Shown here: positions 1 through 11,728 of the stretch, piece by piece
Layout: each line of letters begins with the position of its first letter
Position numbering within the stretch: position 1 is the first letter of the stretch
Origin: VAZQ01 sp963821505
Lineage (GTDB): Bacteria; Pseudomonadota; Alphaproteobacteria; Rhizobiales; Xanthobacteraceae
Reading direction: 5' to 3'
DNA: 64,000 bases
Assembly (NCBI GenBank): GCA_963821505.1
Contig: CAWGEH010000003.1
Location: 1-64,000 of the forward strand
Notes under the pieces: generated by a model
What the model saw: the letters and a program-made list of their open reading frames with translations, nothing else
What the model was told of the DNA's origin: nothing
The model's database searches: none
Program-made: the position numbers and the translations under genes

Positions 1-696
1 CACCGTCCAGGTCGGGTTGAGATTGACGGCCGCGATGTGCGTCGTCAGCGTCGGCGAGGGCCGGTCGGGTTTGCCCACCACGACGACGTAGCGGCGCACG
101 ACCTTGTCGCCCTCGACGGTCTCGGCGAACGCGGCCGGAAGGTTAACGACCACGTAGCGCTGCCCGAAACTGAAATCCATGACCGCGAGCCGATCGAGCG
201 AGGCCCCGAGCTGGCGCAGCCGCTTGCCCACCGGCACGTTGAGCGCGGCCAGCGTCTTCGCTCCGATGCTGCCGGTCTCCTCCAGGCCGTGGCGGCCCTG
301 GAAGCGCCGCACCGCCGCCGCCAGTGCATCGTCGTAGGTATCGCCGTCGGCCTGGTCGGCGGGAAGATCCTCGGTCATGGCGAGGCGCCGGCGCAGCAGC
401 GCCACGTCCGGACCATTCGCTCCCGGGATCAGCTTGCCGCTCGGCGCAAGGGTGGGCCACCCGCCCTGCACCTCGAGCACGGTGTAGCTGAGCATGGCCG
501 CGGCAATGCGCTGGACGGTGCCCTCGTCGAAGCTCGGAAGCGGCGATTGCGACATTCGGGCGGATGCGGCCGGCGCCGATCCCGGCGCGTGCAGGACCGC
601 GGGCCGGAGGCCCGGCTTCGGTCCGACCTGGGCGAGCACCGGCACCGGCACGGCAACAAACGCCGCCAGCGTGGCAATCACCATCGATTTTTGCAT
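1..696 (-). CDS. L,D-transpeptidase, N-terminal part (runs off the left edge)
   Basis: The first 232 codons of a murein L,D-transpeptidase of the YcbB/LdtD type, which cross-links peptidoglycan in the periplasm. The ATG at 696 opens a frame that stays open to base 1. Residues 1-22 form a signal peptide ending VLA-Q. Residues 88-152 look like a peptidoglycan-binding domain (PDVALLRRRL, then VRRFQGRHGLEETGSIGAKT). From about residue 178 the YkuD catalytic domain begins (FGQRYVVVNLPA, VVVGKPDRPSPTL, NLNPTW). The catalytic His/Cys region lies beyond the edge, so activity cannot be judged. Transcribed away from the TPR gene at 802, so the short gap between them should hold both promoters. The family is clear from the motif order; the exact paralogue is not. 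Confidence 0.85.
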   Translation of the reverse strand, partial: MQKSMVIATLAAFVAVPVPVLAQVGPKPGLRPAVLHAPGSAPAASARMSQSPLPSFDEGTVQRIAAAMLSYTVLEVQGGWPTLAPSGKLIPGANGPDVALLRRRLAMTEDLPADQADGDTYDDALAAAVRRFQGRHGLEETGSIGAKTLAALNVPVGKRLRQLGASLDRLAVMDFSFGQRYVVVNLPAAFAETVEGDKVVRRYVVVVGKPDRPSPTLTTHIAAVNLNPTWTV

Positions 697-801
697 TGGG
701 TCGCCCTCCTCCCCGCACCCAACCCGATTGGTATGGCGGTATTTGGACGGTCCTCGTGAGTCGCTTTGCGTCGCGACGTGCGCCAGACTTATAGTGCGGA
801 G

Positions 802-2097
802 ATGAAGGATGCTCGAGGACTCGAAGCAACGGCCGGTGACGCAGGTGCGGTCGCGGCGGCCGACGATTTCGCCGCGCGGCTGCTGCGCCTCGACCAGGGT
901 GTCGAGGCCATTCTCGATGCCGCCGAGCGCTGGCCGCAGACCCCGATTGTTCAGCTCTACGCCGCGGCATTCTGGCTGTACGGCCAGACCGGCGGCGCGC
1001 TGGAGAATGCCGCCGCGCATCTGCGCGCGTGCAAAACGCTGACGATGAACGCGCGCGAGCGCGCGCTGCATCGGGCGCTCGCGCTCTGGCACGCGAACGA
1101 CAACCTGCGCGCGGTCGAGGCCATGGAGGCCGTCACCGCACAGTGGCCGAGCGATCTGTGTACCGCGAAGCTCGCCGAGTTTCTCTATTACGTGCTGGGC
1201 CAGCAGCACATGGGCCCGCGCTTCCGCGCGCACATGACCCGCCTCGCGCCCATGCACGCGAACGATACGGATTTTCTCGCGATGGCGGCCTTCGCTCATG
1301 AACTCTGCGGCGATTACACCGCGGCCGAGTCGGGAGCGGAACGCGCACTCGCCATCGAGCCGCGAAACCCATGGGCGCAGCACGCGCTTTCGCACGTCCT
1401 CATCCGCCAAGGCCGCGTGGCGGAGGGCCGGGCCCGCCTCGAAACCTTCCTGCCGCTGCTCGAGACCTGCGGACGGCCGATCCATTCGCACGACGCTTGG
1501 CACCTCGCGCTGCTCTACCTCGAAGAGCTCGACGTGGCCGCCGTCATGCGCGTGTTCCATGGGCACATCTGGGGCATCACCCCGGATTTCGTGGTCGAGC
1601 AACTCGATGCCATCGCATTGCTGTGGCGGGTCGAGATGGCCGGCACTGCGATCGAGGCGCCATGGCCGGCCATCGCCGAGCATGTTGCTCCCCGCGCGGT
1701 CGAGACGTTCATGCCGTTCATGAACGCACATTACGTCTATGCGCTGGCCCGCGATGGTCGCGCCGACGAGGTCGAAGCGGTGCTCGCCGGCGTGCGCGCC
1801 CGCAGCGAAGCGAATGACGAGGAAGCAAAGCGGGTATGGGCTCCCGTAGGCCGCCCGATCATCGAGGCTGCGGCCGCGTTCGGCGCCGGTGATCGCGCCG
1901 GCGCCGCCCCACTGCTCGACCCGGTCATGCCGATGATGACGTCGATCGGCGGCAGCGACGCCCAGGACGATCTGTTTCGCCAGACCTATCTGCGCAGCCT
2001 GCAGGCCGCCGGCCGGCACAGCGATGCCGCGGCGTATTTCGAGCGCATCACCGCCGGCAAGTCGCGCACGCCGCTCGACCGCGCGCTGGCGGATTGA
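802..2097 (+). CDS. TTC38-like tetratricopeptide repeat protein
   Basis: A 431-residue helical-repeat protein resembling the TTC38 family, whose biochemical role is unknown. Paired helices recur along its length, e.g. FAHELCGDYTAAESGAERAL, and the middle holds the conserved block NPWAQHALSHVLIRQGR, followed by HDAWHLALLYLEE. No signal peptide or membrane segment is visible, so it is probably cytoplasmic. The frame also opens at a TTG at 766, but the ATG at 802 gives an N-terminus more like the family; neither has a strong ribosome binding site. It is monocistronic, between a divergent L,D-transpeptidase gene and the convergent ftsH. Family assignment is by overall pattern rather than a catalytic motif. 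Confidence 0.75.
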   Translation: MKDARGLEATAGDAGAVAAADDFAARLLRLDQGVEAILDAAERWPQTPIVQLYAAAFWLYGQTGGALENAAAHLRACKTLTMNARERALHRALALWHANDNLRAVEAMEAVTAQWPSDLCTAKLAEFLYYVLGQQHMGPRFRAHMTRLAPMHANDTDFLAMAAFAHELCGDYTAAESGAERALAIEPRNPWAQHALSHVLIRQGRVAEGRARLETFLPLLETCGRPIHSHDAWHLALLYLEELDVAAVMRVFHGHIWGITPDFVVEQLDAIALLWRVEMAGTAIEAPWPAIAEHVAPRAVETFMPFMNAHYVYALARDGRADEVEAVLAGVRARSEANDEEAKRVWAPVGRPIIEAAAAFGAGDRAGAAPLLDPVMPMMTSIGGSDAQDDLFRQTYLRSLQAAGRHSDAAAYFERITAGKSRTPLDRALAD

Positions 2098-2123
2098 CCG
2101 GGCGCCGCGCGGCCCCAAAATCG

Positions 2124-2207
2124 GCTGTCATCCCCGCGCAAGCGGGGATCCACATTCCAGAGACCGAAGATGGGATACGACGGGCTCCCGCTTGCGCGCG
2201 GACGACG
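2124..2207. repeat. Palindromic dispersed element between TPR gene and ftsH
   Basis: A short hairpin ATCCCCGC-GCAA-GCGGGGAT (2130-2149) is followed about 40 bases later by the inverted copy CCCGCTTGCGCG (2187-2198) of CGCGCAAGCGGG (2135-2146). The whole element is thus a larger imperfect palindrome of about 80 bp. It sits between two convergent genes. This type of sequence is a common intergenic repeat in Rhizobiales genomes (general knowledge); a diverged relative may lie near 61095-61135. It could also serve as a bidirectional terminator. Confidence 0.65.
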
Positions 2208-2266
2208 GCACGGCGAAACCGCTCGCATTTCGCAGAATGGCCGCCGCGTCGTGCAGTTGGTCGGTC

Positions 2267-4186
<1,920 letters not shown>

Positions 4187-4327
4187 CCCATGTCCTTCAT
4201 GGCTGACGGTGGTCCCGCAGCCTGTTGATATGGCCGCAACTTACGGGCCAATTCATGTCCATCCCGCCACAATCTAGGTGCCAAGGGGGCTCCTGCCAAG
4301 GGAACCGGACCAATTCCTTTGCCCATC

Positions 4328-5428
4328 CTATCGCGGTTTGCGGGCGCCGCGCCCGCTACTTTTGCCGGCTGCCAATGCCCAGGCCGCAGGGCCGCGGCTG
4401 CGCGCCGGGGCGCGCTCGATCTCGAGCATCTGTTCGGTCATGGTCACGAGCGCTCCCCCTAACGTGCGGCGCAACCGACGCCTTTCGTTCTTGTTGCCGC
4501 CGCGCAGCGCCTCGTAGAGGGTCTCGAGCTTGCCCAGTCGCATCCGCCCTTCGTCGCCGACGCGCGCGATTGCCCGGGCGAGCAGCCGCAGTGCCACTTC
4601 CGCGGGCAGGTGGGCAAATTTTTCGGCATCGAGGACGATGGGACCGTGATCGGACCACGATCCGCGGGATACGGACGCCGCCGCTGCGCCGACCGCCGCC
4701 TCGATCGCAGCGTCGGCGCGCCGCAGCCGCCGCGCAAATTGCGAGAGCCGGCGCGCGTCGAGCCCCTCGCGCGCGAGCGCCGGCATCACCTCGCGCAGAC
4801 GCACGCGGGTAAAGCGCGGATCCCGGTTCGAGGGGTCGTCGGCGAATGCGATCTTGGCTCGCGCGAGTGTCGCAATGAGCCGTGCTTTGGGGATGTCGAG
4901 CAGCGGACGCACGAGCACGATCTGCTGCTCCGCGCTCGCCGGCAGAGCCGACATATGCGCCATGGCGCACAGCCCGGTGACACCGCTCCCGCGGCTCATG
5001 CGAATGAGCACGGTCTCGGCCTGATCGTCGAGGGTGTGTGCGGTGAGGATGGTGCCGGCCTTCGCCTGCCTGGCGGCAGCCGCCAGCAGTCTGTAACGCG
5101 CCTCCCGCGCCGCCTGCTGCAATCCGGTCGCAGGCTTGTCGCCCCGCCAGCGCAAGGTGCGATGGGACACGCCGAGCCGGCGAGCCAGCCGCTTGACCGC
5201 GCGCGCCTCGGCGGCGGATTCGCGCCGCAAGCCGTGGTCGACCGTGACCGCGAGAAGCCTGGGGCCCTTCTTGCGCGCGCGCCGCCAGCGCGCCGCCAGC
5301 ATGAGCAGCGCCGTCGAATCGGGACCACCCGAGACGGCGAGGACGAGGGCGGAAGCATGGGAAAGCGGATCGAACAGCGTCTTCGCCTCGGCGGCGGAGA
5401 CGGGAGCGGCGTCGTCAGCAGTGGGCAC
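4328..5428 (-). CDS. tilS: tRNA(Ile)-lysidine synthase TilS
   Basis: Converts C34 of the CAU-anticodon isoleucine tRNA to lysidine using ATP and lysine, switching its decoding from AUG to AUA. 366 residues. The N-type ATP pyrophosphatase P-loop SGGPDS lies near residue 34, followed by TVDHGLR and LTAHTLDDQAETVLIR, all signatures of the TilS catalytic core. The C-terminal third is Arg/Ala-rich and less conserved, as usual. The start is a GTG at 5428 and overlaps the end of cpoB by 14 bases, pointing to translational coupling. The pairing with cpoB and ftsH is the common alphaproteobacterial order. Confidence 0.95.
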   Translation of the reverse strand: MPTADDAAPVSAAEAKTLFDPLSHASALVLAVSGGPDSTALLMLAARWRRARKKGPRLLAVTVDHGLRRESAAEARAVKRLARRLGVSHRTLRWRGDKPATGLQQAAREARYRLLAAAARQAKAGTILTAHTLDDQAETVLIRMSRGSGVTGLCAMAHMSALPASAEQQIVLVRPLLDIPKARLIATLARAKIAFADDPSNRDPRFTRVRLREVMPALAREGLDARRLSQFARRLRRADAAIEAAVGAAAASVSRGSWSDHGPIVLDAEKFAHLPAEVALRLLARAIARVGDEGRMRLGKLETLYEALRGGNKNERRRLRRTLGGALVTMTEQMLEIERAPARSRGPAAWALAAGKSSGRGARKPR

Positions 5429-6599
5429 GCTTCTGTTCTCGCTCGACGCCCTGCTTCACGCCCGCGGATGCGCGGGGAAATTTGCGCAGGACCTCGCCGA
5501 GCGACGCGCAGGCCGCCTCCTTCTCGCCGAGCGCAGCCAACGACTGTCCAAGCCGGAGGAGGGCATCGGGCGCCTTGGCGGTGGCTTCATATTTGGTCGA
5601 AACGTTGAGGAAGGCTTCCGCCGCGTCGCGGAAGCGCTGGCGCTGGAACATGCTCTCGCCGAGCCAATAGGTCGCGTCGCCAGCGAGCCGATCGTCGGGA
5701 TATCTGCTCAAGAAGCTGCGAAAGGCGTCCTCGGCGAGCGCGTAATCCCTGTGCAGCACATAGCCATAGGCGAGGTCGTATTCATCGCGTGGGGTCTGCG
5801 ACGGCGGCAGCGTGGCGACTACGCCGCCGCCCGGCGCATTGCGCAACGGCTGTCCCGGCGGCGGACCGTTCGGGGGACCCATGGTCGCGAGATCGAGTGG
5901 AGCGCCGGCTGGGCGTCCACCGGGCGCGCCGATCGGCTGCTCACCCGGATCGGCGGCCAGGGGTGGCGACATAGGCGCTGACATAGGCGCTGACATAGGC
6001 GCTGACATGGGCGCCGAAATGAGGGGCTGGCCGCCGGGCGGGTTGACCGAGCCCAGCGTGTGCGGTGAGCCGGGCGCGGTCGGATTCTGGGCGGGATCAA
6101 AGGCGTCGCTGCGGCGGCCAGGCGCGGTAAGCGGACCGGATGGCGGCAGGTTGTGTGGCCGGGGCTGGGCCGTCGAGCGCGCGCCGCCCTTCGAACCCAG
6201 CTCCTGCAGCCGGTATTCGTTGTCCTCCTGCATGCGGCGGACTAGGCCCTCGAGCTGCTGGTTGCGGAACTGCAGCTGCTCGATCACGCCGGTGAGCTGC
6301 CTGATCTGGGTTTCGAGGCGATCGAGGCGCAGCACAAGGTCGGAGTCCGACATTTGCGCCGTGCGGTCGCCCCCGGCGGACGTCGCGCCGCGCTCGTTAC
6401 CGCCTGCACTGAATCGTTCGCTGCCGCTGAAGATACGGTCGAACAATCCGAACGGCCGCTCGCTCTCCTGCGCCCCCGCCGGCGACGAAGCCGGATACGC
6501 CACCGCCATCACCATCAGGGCGAGCGCGGATGCCATCGTCACACGAGGCGCGAACCGTGTCATCGGTACATCGGTATGGTTGGAGCCCTCGATTACCAT
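5415..6599 (-). CDS. cpoB: Tol-Pal system periplasmic protein CpoB (YbgF)
   Basis: Periplasmic partner of the Tol-Pal machine that links peptidoglycan synthesis to outer-membrane constriction. A signal peptide (ALALMVMAVAYPASSPAGA) is followed by a trimerising coiled coil (LRLDRLETQIRQLTGVIEQ...), a long Pro/Gly-rich linker and C-terminal TPR repeats (YGYVLHRDYALAEDAFRSFL, TYWLGESMFQRQRFRDAAEAFL). I chose the ATG at 6599 because AGGG lies about 7 bases upstream; an ATG at 6563 gives a shorter, more standard signal peptide. The linker contains a 12-bp tandem repeat encoding repeated MSAP. Unusually, an efflux operon separates it from pal. Confidence 0.9.
   Translation of the reverse strand: MVIEGSNHTDVPMTRFAPRVTMASALALMVMAVAYPASSPAGAQESERPFGLFDRIFSGSERFSAGGNERGATSAGGDRTAQMSDSDLVLRLDRLETQIRQLTGVIEQLQFRNQQLEGLVRRMQEDNEYRLQELGSKGGARSTAQPRPHNLPPSGPLTAPGRRSDAFDPAQNPTAPGSPHTLGSVNPPGGQPLISAPMSAPMSAPMSAPMSPPLAADPGEQPIGAPGGRPAGAPLDLATMGPPNGPPPGQPLRNAPGGGVVATLPPSQTPRDEYDLAYGYVLHRDYALAEDAFRSFLSRYPDDRLAGDATYWLGESMFQRQRFRDAAEAFLNVSTKYEATAKAPDALLRLGQSLAALGEKEAACASLGEVLRKFPRASAGVKQGVEREQKRAHC
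5968..6015 (-). repeat. 12-bp tandem repeat (about 4 copies) inside cpoB
   Basis: Four head-to-tail units of GACATAGGCGCT (plus-strand sense), the last one GACATGGGCGCC. They are in frame and encode repeated Met-Ser-Ala-Pro in the linker between the coiled coil and the TPR domain. Because the unit is 12 bp, changes in copy number would not alter the frame, so linker length could vary between strains. Confidence 0.9.
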
Positions 6600-6695
6600 A
6601 CGAATCCCTGCGTCCAAATTGTGACTGAGGCTTCGTTAATAAATCCCGCAAAGGCGTTTGCGATGGGGCTCCCGCGTGCCGCCGCGGCGAGGGGA

Positions 6696-9600
6696 CTATT
6701 CGGCGGGTGCACGCACCGGCGAGGGCTCCTTGGGCTCCTTGGGCGCCTTGCGCCACTCCTCGAAGCGCTGCACCACCACGAAAAACGACGGCACGAACAG
6801 CACCGCGAGGCAGGTCGACGCGATCATTCCGGTGAACACCGTGATGCCGATCGAGGCCCGCGCGCTGGCGCCGGCGCCGCTCGCGAACACGAGCGGCACG
6901 ACGCCCAGAATGAAGGCGAGCGACGTCATCACGATCGGCCGGAACCGCGCCCGCGCCGCCTCGGTCGCCGCCTCCAGGATGTCCTTGCCTTGCGCGCGCA
7001 GCTCGCGCGCAAACTCGACGATCAGGATCGCGTTCTTGGCCGAAAGCGCCATCAGCAGAACGAGCCCGATCTGGACGTAGAGATTGTTGTTGAGCCCGCT
7101 CTTGCTCAGCGCCGAGAGCGCCACGACCGGCCCGATGAACGAGAGCGGCACCGCCAGGATCACCGAGACCGGCGCGTACCAGCTTTCGTACTGGCCAGCG
7201 AGCACGAGATAGACCAGCAGGAGCGCCAGTCCGAACACCATGTACATCTGATGGCCGACCAGCTTCTCCTGGAAGGACATCGAGCTCCATTCGAAGCCGG
7301 TGCCCGGCGGGAGCGTGCGCCGGGCGATCTCCTCCATCAGCGTCAGCACTTCGCCCGACGAGAAACCGTCCGCCGGCAGGCCGATGATGGTCGCGGTCGG
7401 ATAGAGGTTGAACAGGCTGATGAGCGAAGGGCCTACGGTCGGCATGATCGTTACCAGCGTGCCGAGCGGGACCATCTGCCCGTCTCTGTTGCGGACGAAC
7501 ATGTTCTCGATGTCCTCGAGCCGCAGCCGCGACTGCGCGTCACCCTGCACGTAGATCTGGAACACGCGGCCGAATTTGTTGAACTGGTCGACGTAGCTCG
7601 ATCCGAGATAGCTCGCCGAGCGCGGCGAAGACCTGGTCGAGGGAGACGTGCATGGCCTGCGTCTTCACCCGGTCGACCTCGACCGAATATTGCGGAATGT
7701 TCGAGCGGAACGACGCCAGCACCAGCTGGATGGCGGTCTGGGTCTTGGCATTGGCCACGATCGCATTGGTCACGCTTTGCAGCTTGGCCATGTCGAAGCT
7801 GCCGTCGCGCAATTGCACCTGCATGGTGAAGCCGGCATCGTTGCCGACGCCCTGGATCGGAGGCGGCGGCATGACCAGGATATCGGCCTCGGGGATGGCG
7901 CTGAGCGACGCGTTCAGGCCCGTGAACAGCGCCCGCAGGTCCTCGCCTTTGCCGCGCTCGCTCCAATCCTTCAGGATGATGTAGGCCACGCCGGCGCTCG
8001 ACAGCGTCGCGCTGTTGTCGAGCGGCGAGACGCCGGCGATGGTGACCACCTGCGCCACGCCCGGCGTCTTGCGGCTGACATCGCTGACCTGGTCGAGCAC
8101 CTTCTGGGTGCGCTCGAGCGAGGCGCCGTCGGGCAACTGCACCAGCGCGATCATGTAGCCCTGGTCTTCGATCGGCAGGAAGCCGGTGGGAACGCGCGAG
8201 AACCCGAAACCGGTGACGCCGATGAGGAGGAGCGCCAGGAGCACCATCGGCACGCTGTGGTTGACCATGCCCGAGATCAGCCTCGTGTAGCCATGCTCGG
8301 TCGCATTGTAAGCCCGGTTGAACCCGCGATAGAGGATGTTGCGCCGCTCCGGCGGCACCGCTGGCCGCAGCCACATCGCGGCTTGCGTCGGCTTCAAGGT
8401 CGCGGCGTTGATCGCACTGATGAGCGCGGTGGCGGCGATCACCAGCGCGAACTGCGCGTACATGCGCCCGGTCAGACCCGGCAGGAAGGCGGCCGGCAGG
8501 AACACCGACATCAGCACCAGCGTGATGCCGATGATCGGCCCGAACAGCTCGCGCATGGCGGCGCTCGCCGCCTCGCGTCCGGACATGCCCTTCTCGATAT
8601 TGTGGACCGCGCCCTCGACCACCACGATGGCATCGTCCACCACGATGCCGATCGCCAGCACGATCGCGAACAGGGTGGAGAAGTTAACCGTGAAGCCGAG
8701 CGCGGCCATGGCGGCGAAGGCGCCGATGATGGTGACCGGCACCGTCGTTGCCGGCACCAGCATCGCCCGCCAGTCCTGCAGGAACACCAGGATCACGATG
8801 AGGACGAGGAGCGCCGCCTCGTACAGGGTCTTGTAGACCTCGTGAATGGACTGCTGCACGAATTTGGTGGTGTCGAAGGGAATGGAGGATACGAGCCCGG
8901 GAGGGAACTCCGGCGTGAGCGCCGCCATCTTCCTGTTCACCGCGCCGGCCACGTCGAGCGCATTCGCGCCGGGCGCCTGGAAGACCGCCAGGCCGGCCGA
9001 CGGCTTTCCATCGAGCGAGAAGACCTGACCGTAGGTCTGCGCCCCTAGTTCGACGGTGGCGACGTCGCGCACCCGCGTGATCTCCCCGGCCTGGCCGGTC
9101 TTCACGATCACCGCCGCGAATTCAGCCGGATCGCTGAGCTTGCCCGCGACATTGAGCGTGTACTGGAACGATTGGCCCGAGGGCGCGGGCGGCGCGCCGA
9201 TCTGGCCGGCGGTGACCTGCTCGCTCTGCTGCTGCAGCGCCTGGATCACGTCCTGCGGCACCAGCCCGCGCGCGCGCATCTTGTCGGGATCGAGCCAGAT
9301 GCGCATCGAATACTGGCCAGCCCCGAACACGACGACATTGCCGACGCCCGGCAACCGGGCGATCTCGTCCTTGAGCTTGATGGTCGCGAAATTGGCGAGA
9401 TAGAGACTGTCGTAGCGCTGGTCCGGCGAGGTCAACGTCACGATCTGCAGGATCGCCGTCGAATTCTTCTGCACGACCACGCCCTGTGCCTGCACCGCCT
9501 GCGGCAGCGACGACAGCGCGCTCGAGACCCGGTTCTGCACGAGGATTTGCGCGACGTTGAGATCGACGCCGATCTTGAACGTCACCGTCAGCGTGTAGCT

Positions 9601-9861
9601 GCCGTCGGCGGCGCTGTAGGACTGCATGTAGATCATGCCCTCGACGCCGTTCACCTGCTGCTCGATCGGCAGGGCGACGGCGTCGATGACGGTGCGGGCG
9701 CTGGCGCCGGGATAGCGCGTGGTGACCTGCACGGTCGGGGGCACGACGTCGGGATATTGCGCGACCGGCAGGGCAAACAGCGCCACGATTCCGATCACCA
9801 TCATCAGGATGGCGAGCACATTGGCGAGAACGGGCCGCCGGATGAAGAAATCCGAGATCAT
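6696..9861 (-). pseudogene. RND multidrug efflux permease (AcrB/HAE1 family), single-base frameshift
   Basis: Inner-membrane proton-driven drug pump subunit. The 5' part (9861 to about 7617) reads as normal AcrB-type sequence starting MISDFFIRRPVLANVLAI, with ALPVAQYPDVVPPTV and the membrane motif AIGIVVDDAIVVVE. After VSLDQVFAALG the frame fails. The expected continuation SYLGSSYVDQFNKFGRVFQ is in the next frame and runs to a normal C-terminus at 6696. Removing one C from the CC at 7616-7617 restores one frame of 1054 residues, the family's usual length. It overlaps the adaptor gene upstream on the minus strand. No outer-membrane channel gene is adjacent. Either a sequence error or a recently broken gene; conservation on both sides favours the former. 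Confidence 0.9.
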
Positions 9862-9873
9862 GATCGCCGGCCG

Positions 9874-11048
9874 CTACTTGGCGGCGCCGGCGGCGGGCGC
9901 GGGCGGCGCTGCGATGGTCTGCATCTGCGGGTCGACCTTCTGGCCCGGTATCGCTCGCAGGATCCCGGCGACGACGACGCGATCCCCGCTTTCGATCCCG
10001 CTTTCGATCGCCCGCAGGTCGCCGACCTTGGGGCCGATCGTGACCTTGCGCTGCTCACGTTGTCCTTGTTGACGATCAGGAGGTAGCGCCCGCCCTGGTC
10101 GCTGCCGAGCGCGGCATCCGGCACCAGCAATGAATTCTGCTCGTCCGACGCGGCGCGCACGCGCACGAAATAGCCGGGCACCAGCACGTCGGTCTGGTTC
10201 TGCATGATGGCGCGCACGGCGAGCGTCCCGGTCGCCGAGTCGACACTGGGTGACACGTAGTCGAGCGTGCCGTGATATGGGTAGCCGGTGTCGTTCTGCA
10301 GCCCGACCTCGATCGGAATCGCCGCCACTTCCTGCTTGCTGACGCCGAGCCGGCGCATCTCCGCCCGGATCTTGAGAACTTCCTGCTCGCTGATGGTGAA
10401 GTTCACATAGACCGGGTTGGTCTGCACGATGGTGGCGAGCTGGGTCGGGCCATTGGCTCCCACCAGCTCGCCCAGCGACACCTTGCGCGCCGTCACGATC
10501 CCGTCGAAGGGGGCCTTCACCTGCGTATAGCCGAGGTTGAGCGCGGCCTCCTTGGTCTCGACCTCGGCCTGCTTCAACTTCGCCGCCGCCGTGTCCTTAT
10601 TGGCCGTGGCATTGTCGAGCGCGACCTTGGTGGAGACCTGGCGGCTCGACAGGTCGGTCTGGCGCTCATAGTCCACCTCCGTCTGTTTCACCGTGGCCTG
10701 CGCGCCGGCCTCGGCGGCCTGCGCCTGCTCGAGCTTCAGCTTGTAAGGTGCCGGCTCGATGGTGAAGAGGGTCTGGCCTACCTTCACCTCTTCCCCGTCC
10801 TTGTAATTGATCGCCTGCACGAAGCCCTGCACGCGCGCGACCAGATTGGTGGTGTTGACCGCGGCGACGTAACCCGTGGCCTCGAGATAGCGGGTGACCT
10901 TCTGCTCAACCGGGAGCGCCACGGTCACCTTCGGCGGCGGCGGCGCCACATAGCGGTTGTCCTGCCCGCAGGCCGCCAGCGTCGCGACGAGGGCGGCGGC
11001 GGTGCACGCGCCAAGACAATACCGACACGCCGGCTGAGCGACCGTCAT
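9874..11048 (-). pseudogene. RND efflux membrane-fusion (adaptor) protein, single-base frameshift near the 3' end
   Basis: Periplasmic adaptor (AcrA/MexA family) for the permease next door. Lipoprotein-type signal peptide with lipobox LAACG near residue 27, biotinyl-lipoyl half-motifs (ARVQGFVQAINYKDGEEVKVGQ and KAPFDGIVTARKVSLGE), an alpha-hairpin, and a beta-barrel (VYVNFTISEQEVLKIR). After IVNKDNV the frame turns to Arg/Ser-rich nonsense. Adding one base near 10056-10057 restores VEQRKVTIGPKVGDLRAIESG and a stop at 9874-9876, giving about 391 residues. As it stands the frame runs on to 9858. The C-terminal membrane-proximal domain would be lost if the shift is real. A second frameshift in the same two-gene operon is notable. 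Confidence 0.88.
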
Positions 11049-11180
11049 CGCGCGACCTCAACCTCACGATTCGAACGACGTCGGCTCGGAGCAGGCGGCC
11101 GACGCCCATCCCTCACCCAACACTCGCAAGCGCGAGGTTACGATCGTGCGATCCAAAGGGGAACCCGGTTTCGCGGCGTC

Positions 11181-11211
11181 AAAACACAACCGGCGCCCGA
11201 AGGCGCCGGCT
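11181..11211 (-). terminator. Hairpin terminator after pal
   Basis: On the minus strand an 8-bp GC stem (CCGGCGCC / GGCGCCGG) closes a TTCG tetraloop and is followed by GTGTTTTG, a short U-rich tail. It lies 26 bases past the pal stop codon and before the efflux operon, so it should separate Tol-Pal transcription from the adaptor gene. Confidence 0.7.
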
Positions 11212-11236
11212 GTCCCCTTCCCCCGTATTCCTCCGA

Positions 11237-11728
11237 TCACGAACTCGTATTGAGCACCGTCACGGCGCGACGATTCTGCGACCAGCACGAAATGTCGTTG
11301 CATACCGCGACCGGGCGCTCCTTGCCGTAGGAGATCGTGCGCATGCGCTGCGCCTGGACGCCGCGCGACGCGAGATAATCGCGCACCGTCTGCGCGCGCC
11401 GGGCGCCGAGCGCGATGTTGTATTCGCGCGTGCCGCGCTCATCGGCGTGGCCTTCGATCGTAAAGGTATATTGGTTGTAAACCTGCAGCCACTGCGCCTG
11501 CTTCTCCAGCGTCGCGATCGATTGCGGCGTGAGTTCCGACGAATCGGATTCGAAGAAGACGCGGTCGCCGACATTGACCACGAAATCCTGCTGGCTGCCG
11601 GGCGGCGCACTGCCGGCTCCTGCCTGCGGATCGTTCGGTCGGTTCGCACAGCCGGCCGCGGCCAGCGCCAAGGCCAGAAAGCCGGCGAGCTTGGCAGCGC
11701 GGATGACACGCACAGCAACATTCGTCAT
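11237..11728 (-). CDS. pal: Peptidoglycan-associated lipoprotein Pal
   Basis: Outer-membrane lipoprotein that binds peptidoglycan and TolB and tethers the outer membrane during division. 163 residues from the ATG at 11728, chosen because GGAGG sits 7 bases upstream; a longer frame begins at 11764. Signal peptide with lipobox LAAAGC (Cys27). The OmpA-like domain has VFFESDSSELTP, IEGHADERGTREYN and LGARRAQTVRDYL, including the Asp and Arg that bind diaminopimelate. It lies 215 bp after tolB. Confidence 0.96.
   Translation of the reverse strand: MTNVAVRVIRAAKLAGFLALALAAAGCANRPNDPQAGAGSAPPGSQQDFVVNVGDRVFFESDSSELTPQSIATLEKQAQWLQVYNQYTFTIEGHADERGTREYNIALGARRAQTVRDYLASRGVQAQRMRTISYGKERPVAVCNDISCWSQNRRAVTVLNTSS

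Noticed and set aside
5968..6015. A short CRISPR-like array
   Set aside because: Direct 12-bp repeats without spacers, in frame inside cpoB; no cas genes.
7560..7640. Programmed frameshifting in the RND permease
   Set aside because: No slippery heptamer or stimulatory structure was seen at the shift, and five other unrelated genes show similar single-base shifts.
7648..9048. A 466-codon open frame opposite the RND permease
   Set aside because: Antisense shadow, His/Arg/Asp-rich, with no domain.
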